A stretch of DNA of 49,101 nt, taken from assembly GCA_001783335.1 (NCBI GenBank), contig MFLU01000007.1, positions 1 to 49,101 on the forward strand, in the 5' to 3' direction. The position numbers were made by a program, and so were the translations under genes. Positions 6,707-15,327 of the stretch are shown in pieces. Positions within the stretch are counted from its first letter, which is position 1, and every line of letters starts with the position of its first letter. Source of the stretch: Candidatus Kaiserbacteria bacterium RIFCSPLOWO2_01_FULL_50_24. GTDB taxonomy: Bacteria > Patescibacteriota > Minisyncoccia > Phycocordibacterales > UBA2100. The notes under the pieces were generated by a model that saw only the letters and a program-made list of their open reading frames with translations, did not search any database and had not been told where the DNA came from.

Positions 6707-8866
6707 ATGGATACCACCGTAACAGGAACTCCACCCGCAGATGGCAGAGTTGGCAACGCGCCGTTCGGGTTAGTAGGCCTCGCCGTGATTGTTCTCATAG
6801 CCGTAGCGGGATTTGTTTTTTTTGCAGTAGCGCTTGAGCGCGGGCGAACGCCCATTATGACGCCCGACCGCCTACATGCTTCGGTGGCGCTTGCCGTGTC
6901 TGCCGAAGCATACGTCAAGATGCCGGGGAGCGAGGCGTTCCAGGAAATAGTTGGAAGTGTTCCCCTTGAGGCGGGTACAGAAATAGCGACATCTCCTTCC
7001 GGGCGGGCATTCATCACCTCGCCAAACGGTGCTCTTACCGTCGTTAAAGAAAATACACACATTATTATTTCGGAGCTTGGAGCAAACGGTAATCAAACAC
7101 GGCTTACGCTTTTGGGGGGAGCACTGCGGACTCGCATAGAGCGTCTGCTCTCGGGCGACGAGTATTATACAGTGCAGTCGGGCGACATAGTAACGTCTGT
7201 CCGCGGCACTGAATTTGAGATTGAGCGCACGGGGGCGGCGACTGAAGTCACGGTAGTGCAAAGCGAGGTGGCACTTACGGCTATTGAAACGGCGGCGACC
7301 GATGGGGCAGAGAGCGTTGTATATGTCGCCTCGGGAGAAAAGATAACACTTGACGACGGCGCGCTCCTCGGTGGAGACGTTGCACAAACCAAACGCACGC
7401 TCACGAAAGAGGAGCTGGAAACGCTTATTGCAGAAAGACCCGATTTCGGCTTCATACAAAGGAGCGCCGCGCTCGGGCTTATTGACAGAAGGGCGGCGGA
7501 TGACGCTTCGGTCGTGGCTGGCGCACTGCCAGGCACGCCCCTGTACGCCTTTAAGCAATTTGTTGAATACGCGGCGGTGATGACAACCTTCGGAGAAGAC
7601 GCAAAAGCGCGACGCCATCTTGCGCGCGCGGAGAGGCGTTTGTTTGAAGCACTCGCGCTTTCCGAGAGGGGAGATCCGTCTGCCGAGCGGGCGCTTGAAA
7701 AGTATCAAGAATCGCTCTCGGATTTCCTTTCCGCCGGAAACCGTACCATAGAAAGCGATGTTCGCGAATTAATTGCGCGTTCTACGCTCGCGCACCAAGA
7801 GGTGCTAGACGCGGTTCTTGAAAAGATTCCCGAACAAGCACGCACCGCGGTATTGCACGCACAAGCGGTGTCCGAACAGGGGCACCTGGAGGCAGTGCGC
7901 GCGCTCGGCGCGGTGTCGCCGGAGAGGGCGTTTGGCGTTGCGGTGGAATCCATGGAAGCGAACATGCGCTCCGCGCAAAAAGAAAGCGTGCGACGCAACA
8001 GCGTAAGCACGTTTAATACATTGCGTCAGTATGACAGGATGACGCGCGTTGCGTCCGATATCGTGTTGGAAGAGCGTTCTCTTGACTTGAACGAGCGCTA
8101 CGCGGACGAACTGCACAGGTCGCTTACCGCCATAGAAACGCTTGATACGCTATCGCCGTCTCTTCTGCCTGGCATCACTCGTTCCGTTGACGAGGTGCGC
8201 TCGCGAAACGTCAATAGTCAGCTCGCTTCTCTCGCGCCGCTTGCGGTGGAGCGGCCGGAGCGGGCAGTTGCCGCATTTGCAAAAACAGCCGATTACTATG
8301 TGGAGCGTCTAGAAGACAAGGCGCGCCGTGGCGAAGACACGGCGGGCGAATTCTCGGCAACCGTTTCTTCATACTCGGATTTTGGCTCTGAAATAGCATC
8401 TCTCGCTCGCGCCACGAGAGGCGAAGAGGCCGCCGTGCGCGAGCTCGTACAGCGCGCGACTGCACACCACGTGGAAGTGCTTTCAGATGTGCGAGATAGG
8501 GTTCCCGAGGTAGCACAGCAGGCGATTGACAGAGCAATTTCCAACACGTCGTCAACGCAAAGAGCGGCGCCGCCCGTGCGCGCCACTGACCCAGAGGAGT
8601 TCAAGCGGGAGCGCGAGGTTGAACGTGCGAAAGAAGATATTACTCCGGAGTCGTTTGGTCTTCCCGCGTTGCCGACCGTAAGACCGAGCGTAGCGCCTGA
8701 ACAACCGAGACCGGACGTAGCACCCCAACCAACAAAACCGAATGTAGTGCCCAAGCCGGTAAAGCCGGACGCGGTACTTGAACAACCGACAAAGCCAGAC
8801 GTAGCACCCCAGATCGAGCCAGTGGGTCAGAACACATCTCAACCAGAGACGCGCACCCTGCCTTAA
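6707..8866 (+). CDS. membrane-anchored FecR-domain protein with DUF5667
   Basis: 719 residues. One N-terminal membrane segment (about 22-45) is followed by a FecR-type domain (about 60-190; GTEIATSPSGRAFI, TVQSGDIVTSVRGTEFEI), a DUF5667-like helical segment (about 265-350; LYAFKQFVEYAAVM) and a long, mostly helical region. The C-terminus (about 650-719) is proline-rich with repeats of the type KPDVAPQP, suggesting a cell-wall-spanning or protein-binding tail. The stop overlaps the kinase start by one base (TAATG), so the two are translationally coupled. TATACT at 6696-6701 lies five bases before the ATG, fitting a leaderless start. Likely role: envelope sensor or ligand-binding partner of the CHASE2 kinase (inference). 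Confidence 0.85.
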   Translation: MDTTVTGTPPADGRVGNAPFGLVGLAVIVLIAVAGFVFFAVALERGRTPIMTPDRLHASVALAVSAEAYVKMPGSEAFQEIVGSVPLEAGTEIATSPSGRAFITSPNGALTVVKENTHIIISELGANGNQTRLTLLGGALRTRIERLLSGDEYYTVQSGDIVTSVRGTEFEIERTGAATEVTVVQSEVALTAIETAATDGAESVVYVASGEKITLDDGALLGGDVAQTKRTLTKEELETLIAERPDFGFIQRSAALGLIDRRAADDASVVAGALPGTPLYAFKQFVEYAAVMTTFGEDAKARRHLARAERRLFEALALSERGDPSAERALEKYQESLSDFLSAGNRTIESDVRELIARSTLAHQEVLDAVLEKIPEQARTAVLHAQAVSEQGHLEAVRALGAVSPERAFGVAVESMEANMRSAQKESVRRNSVSTFNTLRQYDRMTRVASDIVLEERSLDLNERYADELHRSLTAIETLDTLSPSLLPGITRSVDEVRSRNVNSQLASLAPLAVERPERAVAAFAKTADYYVERLEDKARRGEDTAGEFSATVSSYSDFGSEIASLARATRGEEAAVRELVQRATAHHVEVLSDVRDRVPEVAQQAIDRAISNTSSTQRAAPPVRATDPEEFKREREVERAKEDITPESFGLPALPTVRPSVAPEQPRPDVAPQPTKPNVVPKPVKPDAVLEQPTKPDVAPQIEPVGQNTSQPETRTLP

Positions 8867-11157
8867 TGTCTTTTTTTTCCGATTACCGTTATCTCGCCCT
8901 CACGGCGCTACTTATCGTCGTGTGGTTGTCTGGCACACTGCTTGACCCTCTCTTTTTCTCCCTTAAAAACCGCTCAACCGACCTTCTATTTAGAGACACC
9001 ACTCCCTTTGGCAGAGTAATTCTTATAAAAGTTGACGATGCCAGCTTAAATAAAATCGGACAATGGCCCTGGCCGCGCTCAATAATTGCTGAGCTAGTTG
9101 GACGTCTCGGGGCCGCTTCCGTTGTTGGCATTGATATCTCTCTCCAGGAGCCATCTCGTTTTGGTGCAGAGGACGATCTCGTGCTTGCTGACGCTCTAAA
9201 AAACAGCCTCGTCCCTATAGTTCTCCCGTCATTTTACGCCGAATCGCAGGTGGCGTATCCGCTTGAAGTTTTTGGCGCGTGGCATGGTTTCTCTAATGTT
9301 CCTGTTGATGGTGACGGTGTAGTCCGCCACACGTACTCCGAACGCGCGTCAGTTTCTAGTTTTTCGTACACAGTTGCGTCGCTGTATTACGCAGACGAAA
9401 AAGCGACACTGCCGGATAAGACGCGCCGCATTCATTTTCATGGCCGCAATACCACGTACCCAAGCGTTTCTTTTATAGACGTGCTGGAAGGCAACATACC
9501 GGAAGATGTATTCAAGGGGCGCATCGTGCTTGTGGGAGTAACCGCGAGCGGTCTCGGTACGTTTTTGAATACTCCTTTCGGGCTCATGAGCGCCCTTGAG
9601 ATACAGGCCAATGCGGTTGATACATTTGTAGAAAAAACATACTACACATCTTCTCGCGCTCTTGATGCCGGCATAATCGTCCTCATGACGATTCTGGGAG
9701 GATGCGTGTCGCTCTTTGCGCGCCGCATTTTTCATGTGGCGGGCGCGCTCGTGGGTGTTCTTGCGCTGTACTCGGCAAGCGCGTTGGTGCTTTTTGAAAA
9801 CCACATCGTCGTTGACGTGTTCTATCCGCCCATTGTGATGTTCGGCACCGTCCTTATTGCAACGACCTATCAGTACGCAATCACGTTGCGGCGGGAGCAA
9901 ACGCTTCGCCGCTCCTTTGACGCGCTCAATTCTATGGTTGCGAGCATGACAGAAGGAGTGGTGATGGTAGATAAGGATAAGCGTGTGGTGGTTTACAATC
10001 CGCAAGCGGAGCGTCTGCTTGGGGTACATCACCCGCAAACGCTCGCCTTTTCCGACATTGTTCGCGTATTGAAAGAGTACGCTGATATTGAGAGAATCAT
10101 TGATTCCATCCTAGGGGAGGGGAAGGTGCACTCGTTTCGGGACGCACGCATCGGCGACCATTTCTTCCAAGTGGTGATGGCTCCCGTCTCCTCGCGCGCG
10201 GCAGTTGATGGCGCCGTCATTCTTTTTCACGATATTACCGACGAGAAAGAAATAGAGCGCGTGCGCGAGGACTTCACTTCCATGCTCGTACACGAGCTTC
10301 ACTCGCCACTTGACGTTATGCGCAAAATGGCGGAAGTTCTTGCGGCGCCCACTGCGTCTTTGAAGAAAGAGCGGCGTGGGCAATACATGACGCAAATTAG
10401 CGAGAACGCGACCCGTATGCTCTCTCTGGTGAATGACCTATTGGACGTCGCAAAGATGGAGGCGGGAAAATTTGAGCTCAAAAAAGAAAATGCAGACATT
10501 AGGGCGGTTTTCGGAGATCGTTTCGCGTTTTACGCGCTCCTCGCGGGAAGCATACGATTGGAATACCACGTTGATGAAACGGTGCCGCGCGCGTTTTCAT
10601 TTGACCCACAGCGTATCGCGCAGGTGCTCAATAATCTTCTTTCAAACGCGATTAAGTTCACCCCCACACCTATTCCTCACGGCGTTACCGTAAATGAAAA
10701 AAGTAACGATACCAACAGCGCCCTCAAAAATCATGTAAGGACGCTGGATGGAATAGGTGTGAGCTCGCAAAGCGAGCGGGGGTTCACCAAACAAAGAGGG
10801 GACATCGTGGCAGACGTGTATCTGTGTAACACGCGCCTTCCAAAGAAAAGCAAGCACGGCGCGCCAGTGTACTGGTTTGCCGACAGCGCGCGTGAGCCTC
10901 AAGCCGCGCATTGTGTCGTTGAGATATTTAACAGTGGTAGCACGGTGGCGAGAGAAGATATACCTCGTTTGTTTGACAAATTCCGGCAATTTGAAGCCGC
11001 GATGAGGAGTACCAAGAAAGGCACGGGTCTCGGCCTTGCGATCGTGCGCGGTATTGTGGAAGAACACGGTGGGGTAGTCGGCGCCGCCTCAAACGCAGAA
11101 GGCACGAGTTTCCTGTTCAGCATCCCCGGGGCATCTGATATACTCTCGGCGGTTTAA
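8866..11157 (+). CDS. CHASE2-PAS sensor histidine kinase
   Basis: 763 residues. A first membrane helix is followed by an extracytoplasmic CHASE2 sensor (about 30-260; IGQWPWPRSIIAELV is characteristic), further membrane helices (about 265-335), a PAS domain (about 350-460), the dimerisation domain with phosphoacceptor His476 (MLVHELHSPLD) and a HATPase domain (N-box NNLLSNAIKF from residue 589; GTGLGLAIV). Between N-box and the next strand there is an unusual insertion of about 45 residues (about 600-645) whose DNA contains an inverted repeat. Phosphorylates presumably the receiver encoded at 6246. Confidence 0.9.
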   Translation: MSFFSDYRYLALTALLIVVWLSGTLLDPLFFSLKNRSTDLLFRDTTPFGRVILIKVDDASLNKIGQWPWPRSIIAELVGRLGAASVVGIDISLQEPSRFGAEDDLVLADALKNSLVPIVLPSFYAESQVAYPLEVFGAWHGFSNVPVDGDGVVRHTYSERASVSSFSYTVASLYYADEKATLPDKTRRIHFHGRNTTYPSVSFIDVLEGNIPEDVFKGRIVLVGVTASGLGTFLNTPFGLMSALEIQANAVDTFVEKTYYTSSRALDAGIIVLMTILGGCVSLFARRIFHVAGALVGVLALYSASALVLFENHIVVDVFYPPIVMFGTVLIATTYQYAITLRREQTLRRSFDALNSMVASMTEGVVMVDKDKRVVVYNPQAERLLGVHHPQTLAFSDIVRVLKEYADIERIIDSILGEGKVHSFRDARIGDHFFQVVMAPVSSRAAVDGAVILFHDITDEKEIERVREDFTSMLVHELHSPLDVMRKMAEVLAAPTASLKKERRGQYMTQISENATRMLSLVNDLLDVAKMEAGKFELKKENADIRAVFGDRFAFYALLAGSIRLEYHVDETVPRAFSFDPQRIAQVLNNLLSNAIKFTPTPIPHGVTVNEKSNDTNSALKNHVRTLDGIGVSSQSERGFTKQRGDIVADVYLCNTRLPKKSKHGAPVYWFADSAREPQAAHCVVEIFNSGSTVAREDIPRLFDKFRQFEAAMRSTKKGTGLGLAIVRGIVEEHGGVVGAASNAEGTSFLFSIPGASDILSAV
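10662..10798. repeat. inverted repeat inside the kinase gene
   Basis: CACACCTATTCC at 10666-10677 is repeated in inverse near 10751-10763. The outer left end reads CCCCCACACC; the right half contains an extra hairpin GCTCGC AAA GCGAGC and then GGGGGTTC. It keeps the reading frame and lies exactly where the HATPase domain has an insertion. Confidence 0.55.
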
Positions 11158-11200
11158 TTGGAAGCGGGCCGAATCTGTATATATTTGTGATTTGCTCGGC

Positions 11201-11275
11201 TGGTTATATCGACTTCGTAAGTCGATAGGGGTTCATGGTTGGTTATATCGACTTCGTAAGTCGATAGGGGTTCAT
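11201..11275. repeat. two 36-bp direct repeats, each with a hairpin
   Basis: Identical copies at 11201-11236 and 11240-11275, three bases apart. Each holds the hairpin TATCGACTT CGT AAGTCGATA. The design resembles the palindromes at 36431 and 36480 (TATCG...TTCGTAA...CGATA). They lie about 160 bp before the toxin-antitoxin pair. Confidence 0.8.
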
Positions 11276-11436
11276 TCGGTCCGTCAAAGTCCTCCGTTTA
11301 TTGGCGTGTGATACCCCGTAGCGAGCTTAGGGGATACACACTAAACAGAATCGGCGGAGTGAGCCGCGAGTGTGCGGAGCGGCGCAAGACCTTTGGAGCA
11401 TGGCAGAGAAAAGTGAAATATGCTATCCTGTTGTGT

Positions 11437-11727
11437 ATGACTAAGTCAACGTATGTTAAACAACTGAAAGATGTCGTTTTCAAGTTCGATCCACAGGGCT
11501 CGAACCGATATTTTCTATTTGGTTCCTCTGTTCGAAAAAAAAAGTTCCATGATATTGATCTTGGCATTGTGGGCAACAAGAAATCGCGGAAGAATATCTC
11601 TGAACTACGCGACAGATTTTATGACTCGCGTATTCCGTACAAAATTGACGTCGTAGATTTTGATGCCGCCGACAGTGAATTTCGGGAACATGTACTGCAT
11701 AACGAACCTGTCGTATGGATACTGTAG
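11437..11727 (+). CDS. MNT-type nucleotidyltransferase (antitoxin)
   Basis: 96 residues from the ATG at 11437; the longer upstream reading frame is not protein-like. Motif FGSSVRKKKFHDIDLGI holds the Gly-Ser pair (29-30) and Asp39/Asp41 of minimal nucleotidyltransferases. In MNT-HEPN systems this protein silences the HEPN toxin, in studied cases by adding AMP to it. It overlaps the next gene by 13 bases. TATCCT (11424-11429) ends seven bases before the ATG, again a near-leaderless arrangement. Confidence 0.85.
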   Translation: MTKSTYVKQLKDVVFKFDPQGSNRYFLFGSSVRKKKFHDIDLGIVGNKKSRKNISELRDRFYDSRIPYKIDVVDFDAADSEFREHVLHNEPVVWIL

Positions 11728-12113
11728 CCGCCCGCACGAGAGCGCGTTTTTCGAAAGCGATTGTGGCGCTCACAAAAGCTGCCGCGCTCGGCGCACTGCC
11801 GGAACACGCCGAGAGGGATGCGGTACTTCTGCGATTTGAATTAGCCGCTGAACTCATGCCAAAAACTCTTCAACGTCTTCTAAGTGAGCGCGGTGCTGAC
11901 GTTATACTGCCGAAAGATGTGGTGCGTGCCGCGCGAGCAGCGGATCTCGCAGACGAGGAAATGGCCGAGACGCTACTTGCCATCGTGGATGACAGGAACA
12001 GAATGGTTCATGATTACGGCGAGAAGTTTGCAGATGAACTATATGAGCGCGTAAAGAGCACATATGTACAAACCCTAAGGGGTCTTCTACAGCGCATGGA
12101 GCCGAAGGCGTGA
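11715..12113 (+). CDS. HEPN-domain protein (toxin, HI0074-like)
   Basis: 132-residue helical protein of the nucleotidyltransferase-substrate-binding HEPN group. The ribonuclease motif R-x4-H is seen as Arg94-NRMV-His99 (DDRNRMVHDYG). It overlaps the MNT gene, the normal order for this toxin-antitoxin type. Predicted to cleave RNA when not neutralised. Confidence 0.85.
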   Translation: MDTVAARTRARFSKAIVALTKAAALGALPEHAERDAVLLRFELAAELMPKTLQRLLSERGADVILPKDVVRAARAADLADEEMAETLLAIVDDRNRMVHDYGEKFADELYERVKSTYVQTLRGLLQRMEPKA

Positions 12114-12215
12114 CCTCAACGTCTGCTATTGCCGAAGAAATTATATAGGAAAACGGTGCCTGTCCCCGAATCCTATTCGCAGATGTGGTGTTGCCAAGTA
12201 TTGAAACATTGCGCG

Positions 12216-12240
12216 GGAATGGTGCCATTGGCACCATTCC
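12216..12240. terminator. 11-bp hairpin, likely terminator
   Basis: GGAATGGTGCC ATT GGCACCATTCC followed by TCTATTCTTTTCTC. It lies after the HEPN gene and before the convergent end of the minus-strand surface gene. Confidence 0.55.
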
Positions 12241-12293
12241 TCTATTCTTTTCTCTCCTTGTTCTCTCTACTAACCACTCCCTACTAACTAGCC

Positions 12294-13412
12294 CTAAATC
12301 TCCCGCCACACAGGGATAATATTTATGGTTACGGAATCCGTTTTTGTTTCGCCGCCTGCTCTCGCGCACGTAATAGTGTATATTTGTTGTTCAACTATAT
12401 TTTCCGCCTCGGAGCGGCCCGCAAGATCGGTGGAGATAGGAGTTCCCGAGCGGCGTATGACGCATGATTGAGAACTTCTGGAACCCCATTCGACGGTGGA
12501 TGAGTCTCCTTGCCGCACAAGGCGCGGAGTCGCATCTATCCATACGTCATGGTCCTGCACTCCTCCCTCACCGCCGCTATCTCCAGAAAGTGCTTCCGTT
12601 TCCCTAGCACTGCACGATGCCGTTTGGCACGGACCGGCCGGTTGCGATGTTGGGTCCGCGACCCATACCCGAGTGGTTGTGCATGATCGCCTTTTTTTCC
12701 CGGAAGACTTGCATGTGCGCTTCTCCTCCCAGTGGCCGTTGCCTCCGGTTTGATTTATCACTCTATCACCCACGACAGTTTGCGTCGTTCCACCTGAACT
12801 ACCGCCAGAACCAGAAGAAGAACCTCCGCTACTGCCTCCACTACTCATATTCACGGGATTGTAAGAAGGGTTGGTATACGACCACGTGTCGGACTGCGCC
12901 CCCGTTAGACCGCCACTCTGGTTAGATATAGTAACCTGCACTGACCGTCCTCCAACCATGGTATATCCCGTTGTAACGAATGTATTGTAATTAGAAGTAA
13001 CTCCCGAAACAACTAAACCATTCGCATATGTGAGAGTGATGCCTCCAGATACCGAAGCTTTAAGATTGGTGACAGAAGAAGGAAGAACGGTATACGTGCC
13101 GGTTACAGAGCCGCTTGAGCTTGTGTAGTTACTTGAGTTTGCGCTATAGACATTGCCGCCGCTTTTTGCTGTTTGGACCGTTGCGCTCGTGTAGCATCCA
13201 CACGCATTTTGAGCGACATAGCTGTTGTATGCGGATTGGGTGGAACTGGTGGAGCCGGAAGAGCCGGAACTTGAGGAGCCCGAGCTTGATGAGCTTGAAC
13301 CCCCGGAGAACGTCACATGCGGGAAAGCTATCGCCAACGCCACAAGTACAAGCGTGATAATACCAACGTTCAGTTCAAGTTTTTGGCTATACGTTTTCAT
13401 GTTCCATTGCAT
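12294..13412 (-). CDS. Ser/Gly-rich membrane-anchored surface protein with Ig-like tail
   Basis: 372 residues. One N-terminal membrane segment (about 15-36), then a Ser/Gly linker, a Thr/Ser/Asn-rich beta region, a second Ser/Gly linker (about 190-215), a basic Cys-containing stretch (RTCKSSGKKRRSCTTT) and a C-terminal Ig-like module ending SVTINIIPVWREI. The same ending occurs in the fragment at 18188 (VVNIAPVWQEL). It starts six bases after the preceding gene, so both form an operon. An ATG four codons downstream is also possible. Function unknown. Confidence 0.75.
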   Translation of the reverse strand: MQWNMKTYSQKLELNVGIITLVLVALAIAFPHVTFSGGSSSSSSGSSSSGSSGSTSSTQSAYNSYVAQNACGCYTSATVQTAKSGGNVYSANSSNYTSSSGSVTGTYTVLPSSVTNLKASVSGGITLTYANGLVVSGVTSNYNTFVTTGYTMVGGRSVQVTISNQSGGLTGAQSDTWSYTNPSYNPVNMSSGGSSGGSSSGSGGSSGGTTQTVVGDRVINQTGGNGHWEEKRTCKSSGKKRRSCTTTRVWVADPTSQPAGPCQTASCSARETEALSGDSGGEGGVQDHDVWIDATPRLVRQGDSSTVEWGSRSSQSCVIRRSGTPISTDLAGRSEAENIVEQQIYTITCARAGGETKTDSVTINIIPVWREI

Positions 13413-13418
13413 AGATTT

Positions 13419-14543
13419 TTATGGTCTCCAGTCGGTAAGAGTCGTTAGCAACGGATCATAAATTGAAAGATCAGTCGAGACCGAACTTAACGATAGTGTT
13501 TCAATACTGTAAAAAGCAATACGAAATAGAGGAGAAGAACCCGGTGCAAGCTCATCGGTGATATCGGTAAGAATAGCCAACATTGATGAGTCCGGTGATA
13601 TAGTTGGCCACAATCCCGGGACAGGAATCACTCCGCGTAACGTTACAGTTGGTTTATTCCAATCCAAGACGCGCAAAAGAGTCACCGTGCCGCTCTCGGG
13701 CGTGCTCCACGCTATTATGGTTTTGTCATCCGAGAGATCAATCATTGAGCCACTTGTTATAGTACCCATCGTTCCCCACAGCTTGTCCGAAGTGTTCGTA
13801 TCAATGTTGTGTATGTAGAGTCCATCGTTATACAAAAAGATAAAGCGGTTTGAATCTACCCATTGAGGATATATACCTTGTGTTGCTCTCACTGTTCCGC
13901 CGCCAAGAGGCACATAGATGATTTCCCATGAGTCCGGTCGTGTGCCGGGTAATTTCTCAACCGCTATACTCATGTAGAGAATGTCGCCCGTATCTGATAC
14001 GACCGGAGCCCATTTGAATTCTGGGCCGTCCGAGACCATAGTCCCGGCACGTAATATATCAATAACAGATTGAAAGTCGGTGGCTGTAGATAGATTAGAT
14101 TGATACACTCGCGGAGCGCTTAGAGTCGTCGCGGTGTCAGTTATGTGTAACTCTTTTCCGAGAAAAACTGCCCAACGGCTGTCTGACGAAAATCGGTATT
14201 GTTCTGTAAACGGGTGCTCCACTCCAACGAGATTGTCAGCTGGAACATATGAAAACCCACCACGTGTTGCCTCGTACGTGGCTGGAAAAATCCCAGCAAA
14301 CTCGTTTGGCATCGGGGGCACCGGTGCAAGTGAAAGCACCAGCAATCCTTCCGGCGCTTGCGCGAATCGCTTTCCCTCTTCGGAAATGCCCAAAAATCCT
14401 GTGATACTGCTGTAACCGCCCGCAAATACCACGACTAAGATGATGAGGGCGACCGCTGCAAGAACGAGCTTGAGAAGACTGTGCGTACCACCTGCGGGAG
14501 GAGGTTGCACTGGCTGTTTTATCCCGAGAGATTGCGACTCCAT
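13419..14543 (-). CDS. membrane-anchored beta-propeller-like protein
   Basis: 374 residues. A proline-rich N-terminus and a membrane segment (about 25-46) precede repeated blades of the PD40/TolB type (for example FSSDSRWAVFLGKELHI, DLSDDKTIIAWSTPESGTVTLLRV, ISPDSSMLAILTDI). It probably faces the outside as a protein- or polymer-binding propeller. First gene of a two-gene operon with the Ser/Gly-rich protein. Confidence 0.7.
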   Translation of the reverse strand: MESQSLGIKQPVQPPPAGGTHSLLKLVLAAVALIILVVVFAGGYSSITGFLGISEEGKRFAQAPEGLLVLSLAPVPPMPNEFAGIFPATYEATRGGFSYVPADNLVGVEHPFTEQYRFSSDSRWAVFLGKELHITDTATTLSAPRVYQSNLSTATDFQSVIDILRAGTMVSDGPEFKWAPVVSDTGDILYMSIAVEKLPGTRPDSWEIIYVPLGGGTVRATQGIYPQWVDSNRFIFLYNDGLYIHNIDTNTSDKLWGTMGTITSGSMIDLSDDKTIIAWSTPESGTVTLLRVLDWNKPTVTLRGVIPVPGLWPTISPDSSMLAILTDITDELAPGSSPLFRIAFYSIETLSLSSVSTDLSIYDPLLTTLTDWRP

Positions 14544-14549
14544 TCAACC

Positions 14550-14558
14550 AGTATAATA
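14550..14558 (-). promoter_or_regulatory. -10 box for leaderless transcription
   Basis: On the minus strand TATTATACTGGTTGA precedes ATG directly. TATACT ends six bases before the start codon, the same spacing as for the small membrane protein at 5075, so the transcript should start at or next to the ATG. Confidence 0.5.
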
Positions 14559-14677
14559 GGCAATTGAGGATTTTTATATGAGAGGTTGTTGATAACTGTG
14601 GGTATATTTTTTCTTGTTATGTAACTGCGCACGGAGGCGAGTGTTGCGTGGGAGCCGATGAGCCACAAAAAAGTTAA

Positions 14678-14707
14678 GAGGCTCGCACGACGCATCGTGC
14701 GAGCCTC
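14678..14707 (-). terminator. terminator of the 140-residue membrane protein gene
   Basis: 13-bp perfect stem GAGGCTCGCACGA with a 4-base loop; on the minus strand it is followed by TTAACTTTTTT. Confidence 0.8.
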
Positions 14708-14741
14708 CTGATCGGTTTGCAAATCCAATCTCGGTCGCAGA

Positions 14742-15164
14742 CTATGCGGACGGTCCGAGGCCCGGACAAATCGGTGTGAACGACTCCGGCCACCGGAACG
14801 GGCAGAGTAGAGCGGTCTTGCCGACCAGTCTCTTCCAGTCCGCATACAGCGGACCGACGTACGCTGCTGCGGGCTCAATGTCCGGCACAAGCCATCTTGT
14901 GGTCCCGCCGTCTGACAGGTCGCAATCCACGGTGACGAAATCGTACCCGATGCCCGTTTTCGGATCGATAACCCCCCTCCTTTCATCCACATCGCAAGTG
15001 AGGAGGATGGGCTGGAGCCGGATTAGTTCTTCGAGCCCAACCGTTGAGCCGTTCGCGATCAGCACCTGCTGTCGCGGCAGGTTCGCCACGAATATTCCCG
15101 TGATTATTCCCGCGATTGTCGCCAAGAAAAAGGCGGCAAGCACACTCTTCATAGTGTGCGTCAT
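14742..15164 (-). CDS. small single-span membrane protein
   Basis: 140 residues from the ATG at 15164, chosen because GGGAG lies six to seven bases upstream; the open frame extends further but without a site. One membrane segment at about 6-28 is followed by a soluble extracytoplasmic part with four Cys (ILLTCDVDERRG, TVDCDLSDGGTTRW, ALLCPFRWPESFTPICPG), perhaps disulphide-linked. No family recognised. Downstream of the PlsC-like gene on the same strand. Confidence 0.65.
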   Translation of the reverse strand: MTHTMKSVLAAFFLATIAGIITGIFVANLPRQQVLIANGSTVGLEELIRLQPILLTCDVDERRGVIDPKTGIGYDFVTVDCDLSDGGTTRWLVPDIEPAAAYVGPLYADWKRLVGKTALLCPFRWPESFTPICPGLGPSA

Positions 15165-15327
15165 TGGGTTCTCCCTTTTTTGCACCGTTGTGCCCAGCCC
15201 ATTCAGACTGGGATTTCTACCCTTAATCATACATCCGATTACTACGCTTGTCAATCCCAGTTGTCGCGAGTCGTCGCGAGCCCCGCTAGAAATGGGAGCG
15301 GCCGGGACACGTATGCCTCGGCCGCCT

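Noticed and set aside
6872-7708. 278-codon frame opposite the FecR gene
   Set aside because: Shadow of a GC-rich gene; Arg/Cys-rich without domain, while the plus-strand FecR domain is clear.
11201-11275. Possible CRISPR array
   Set aside because: Only two 36-bp repeats with a three-base gap, each an internal hairpin; there are no spacers and no cas genes.
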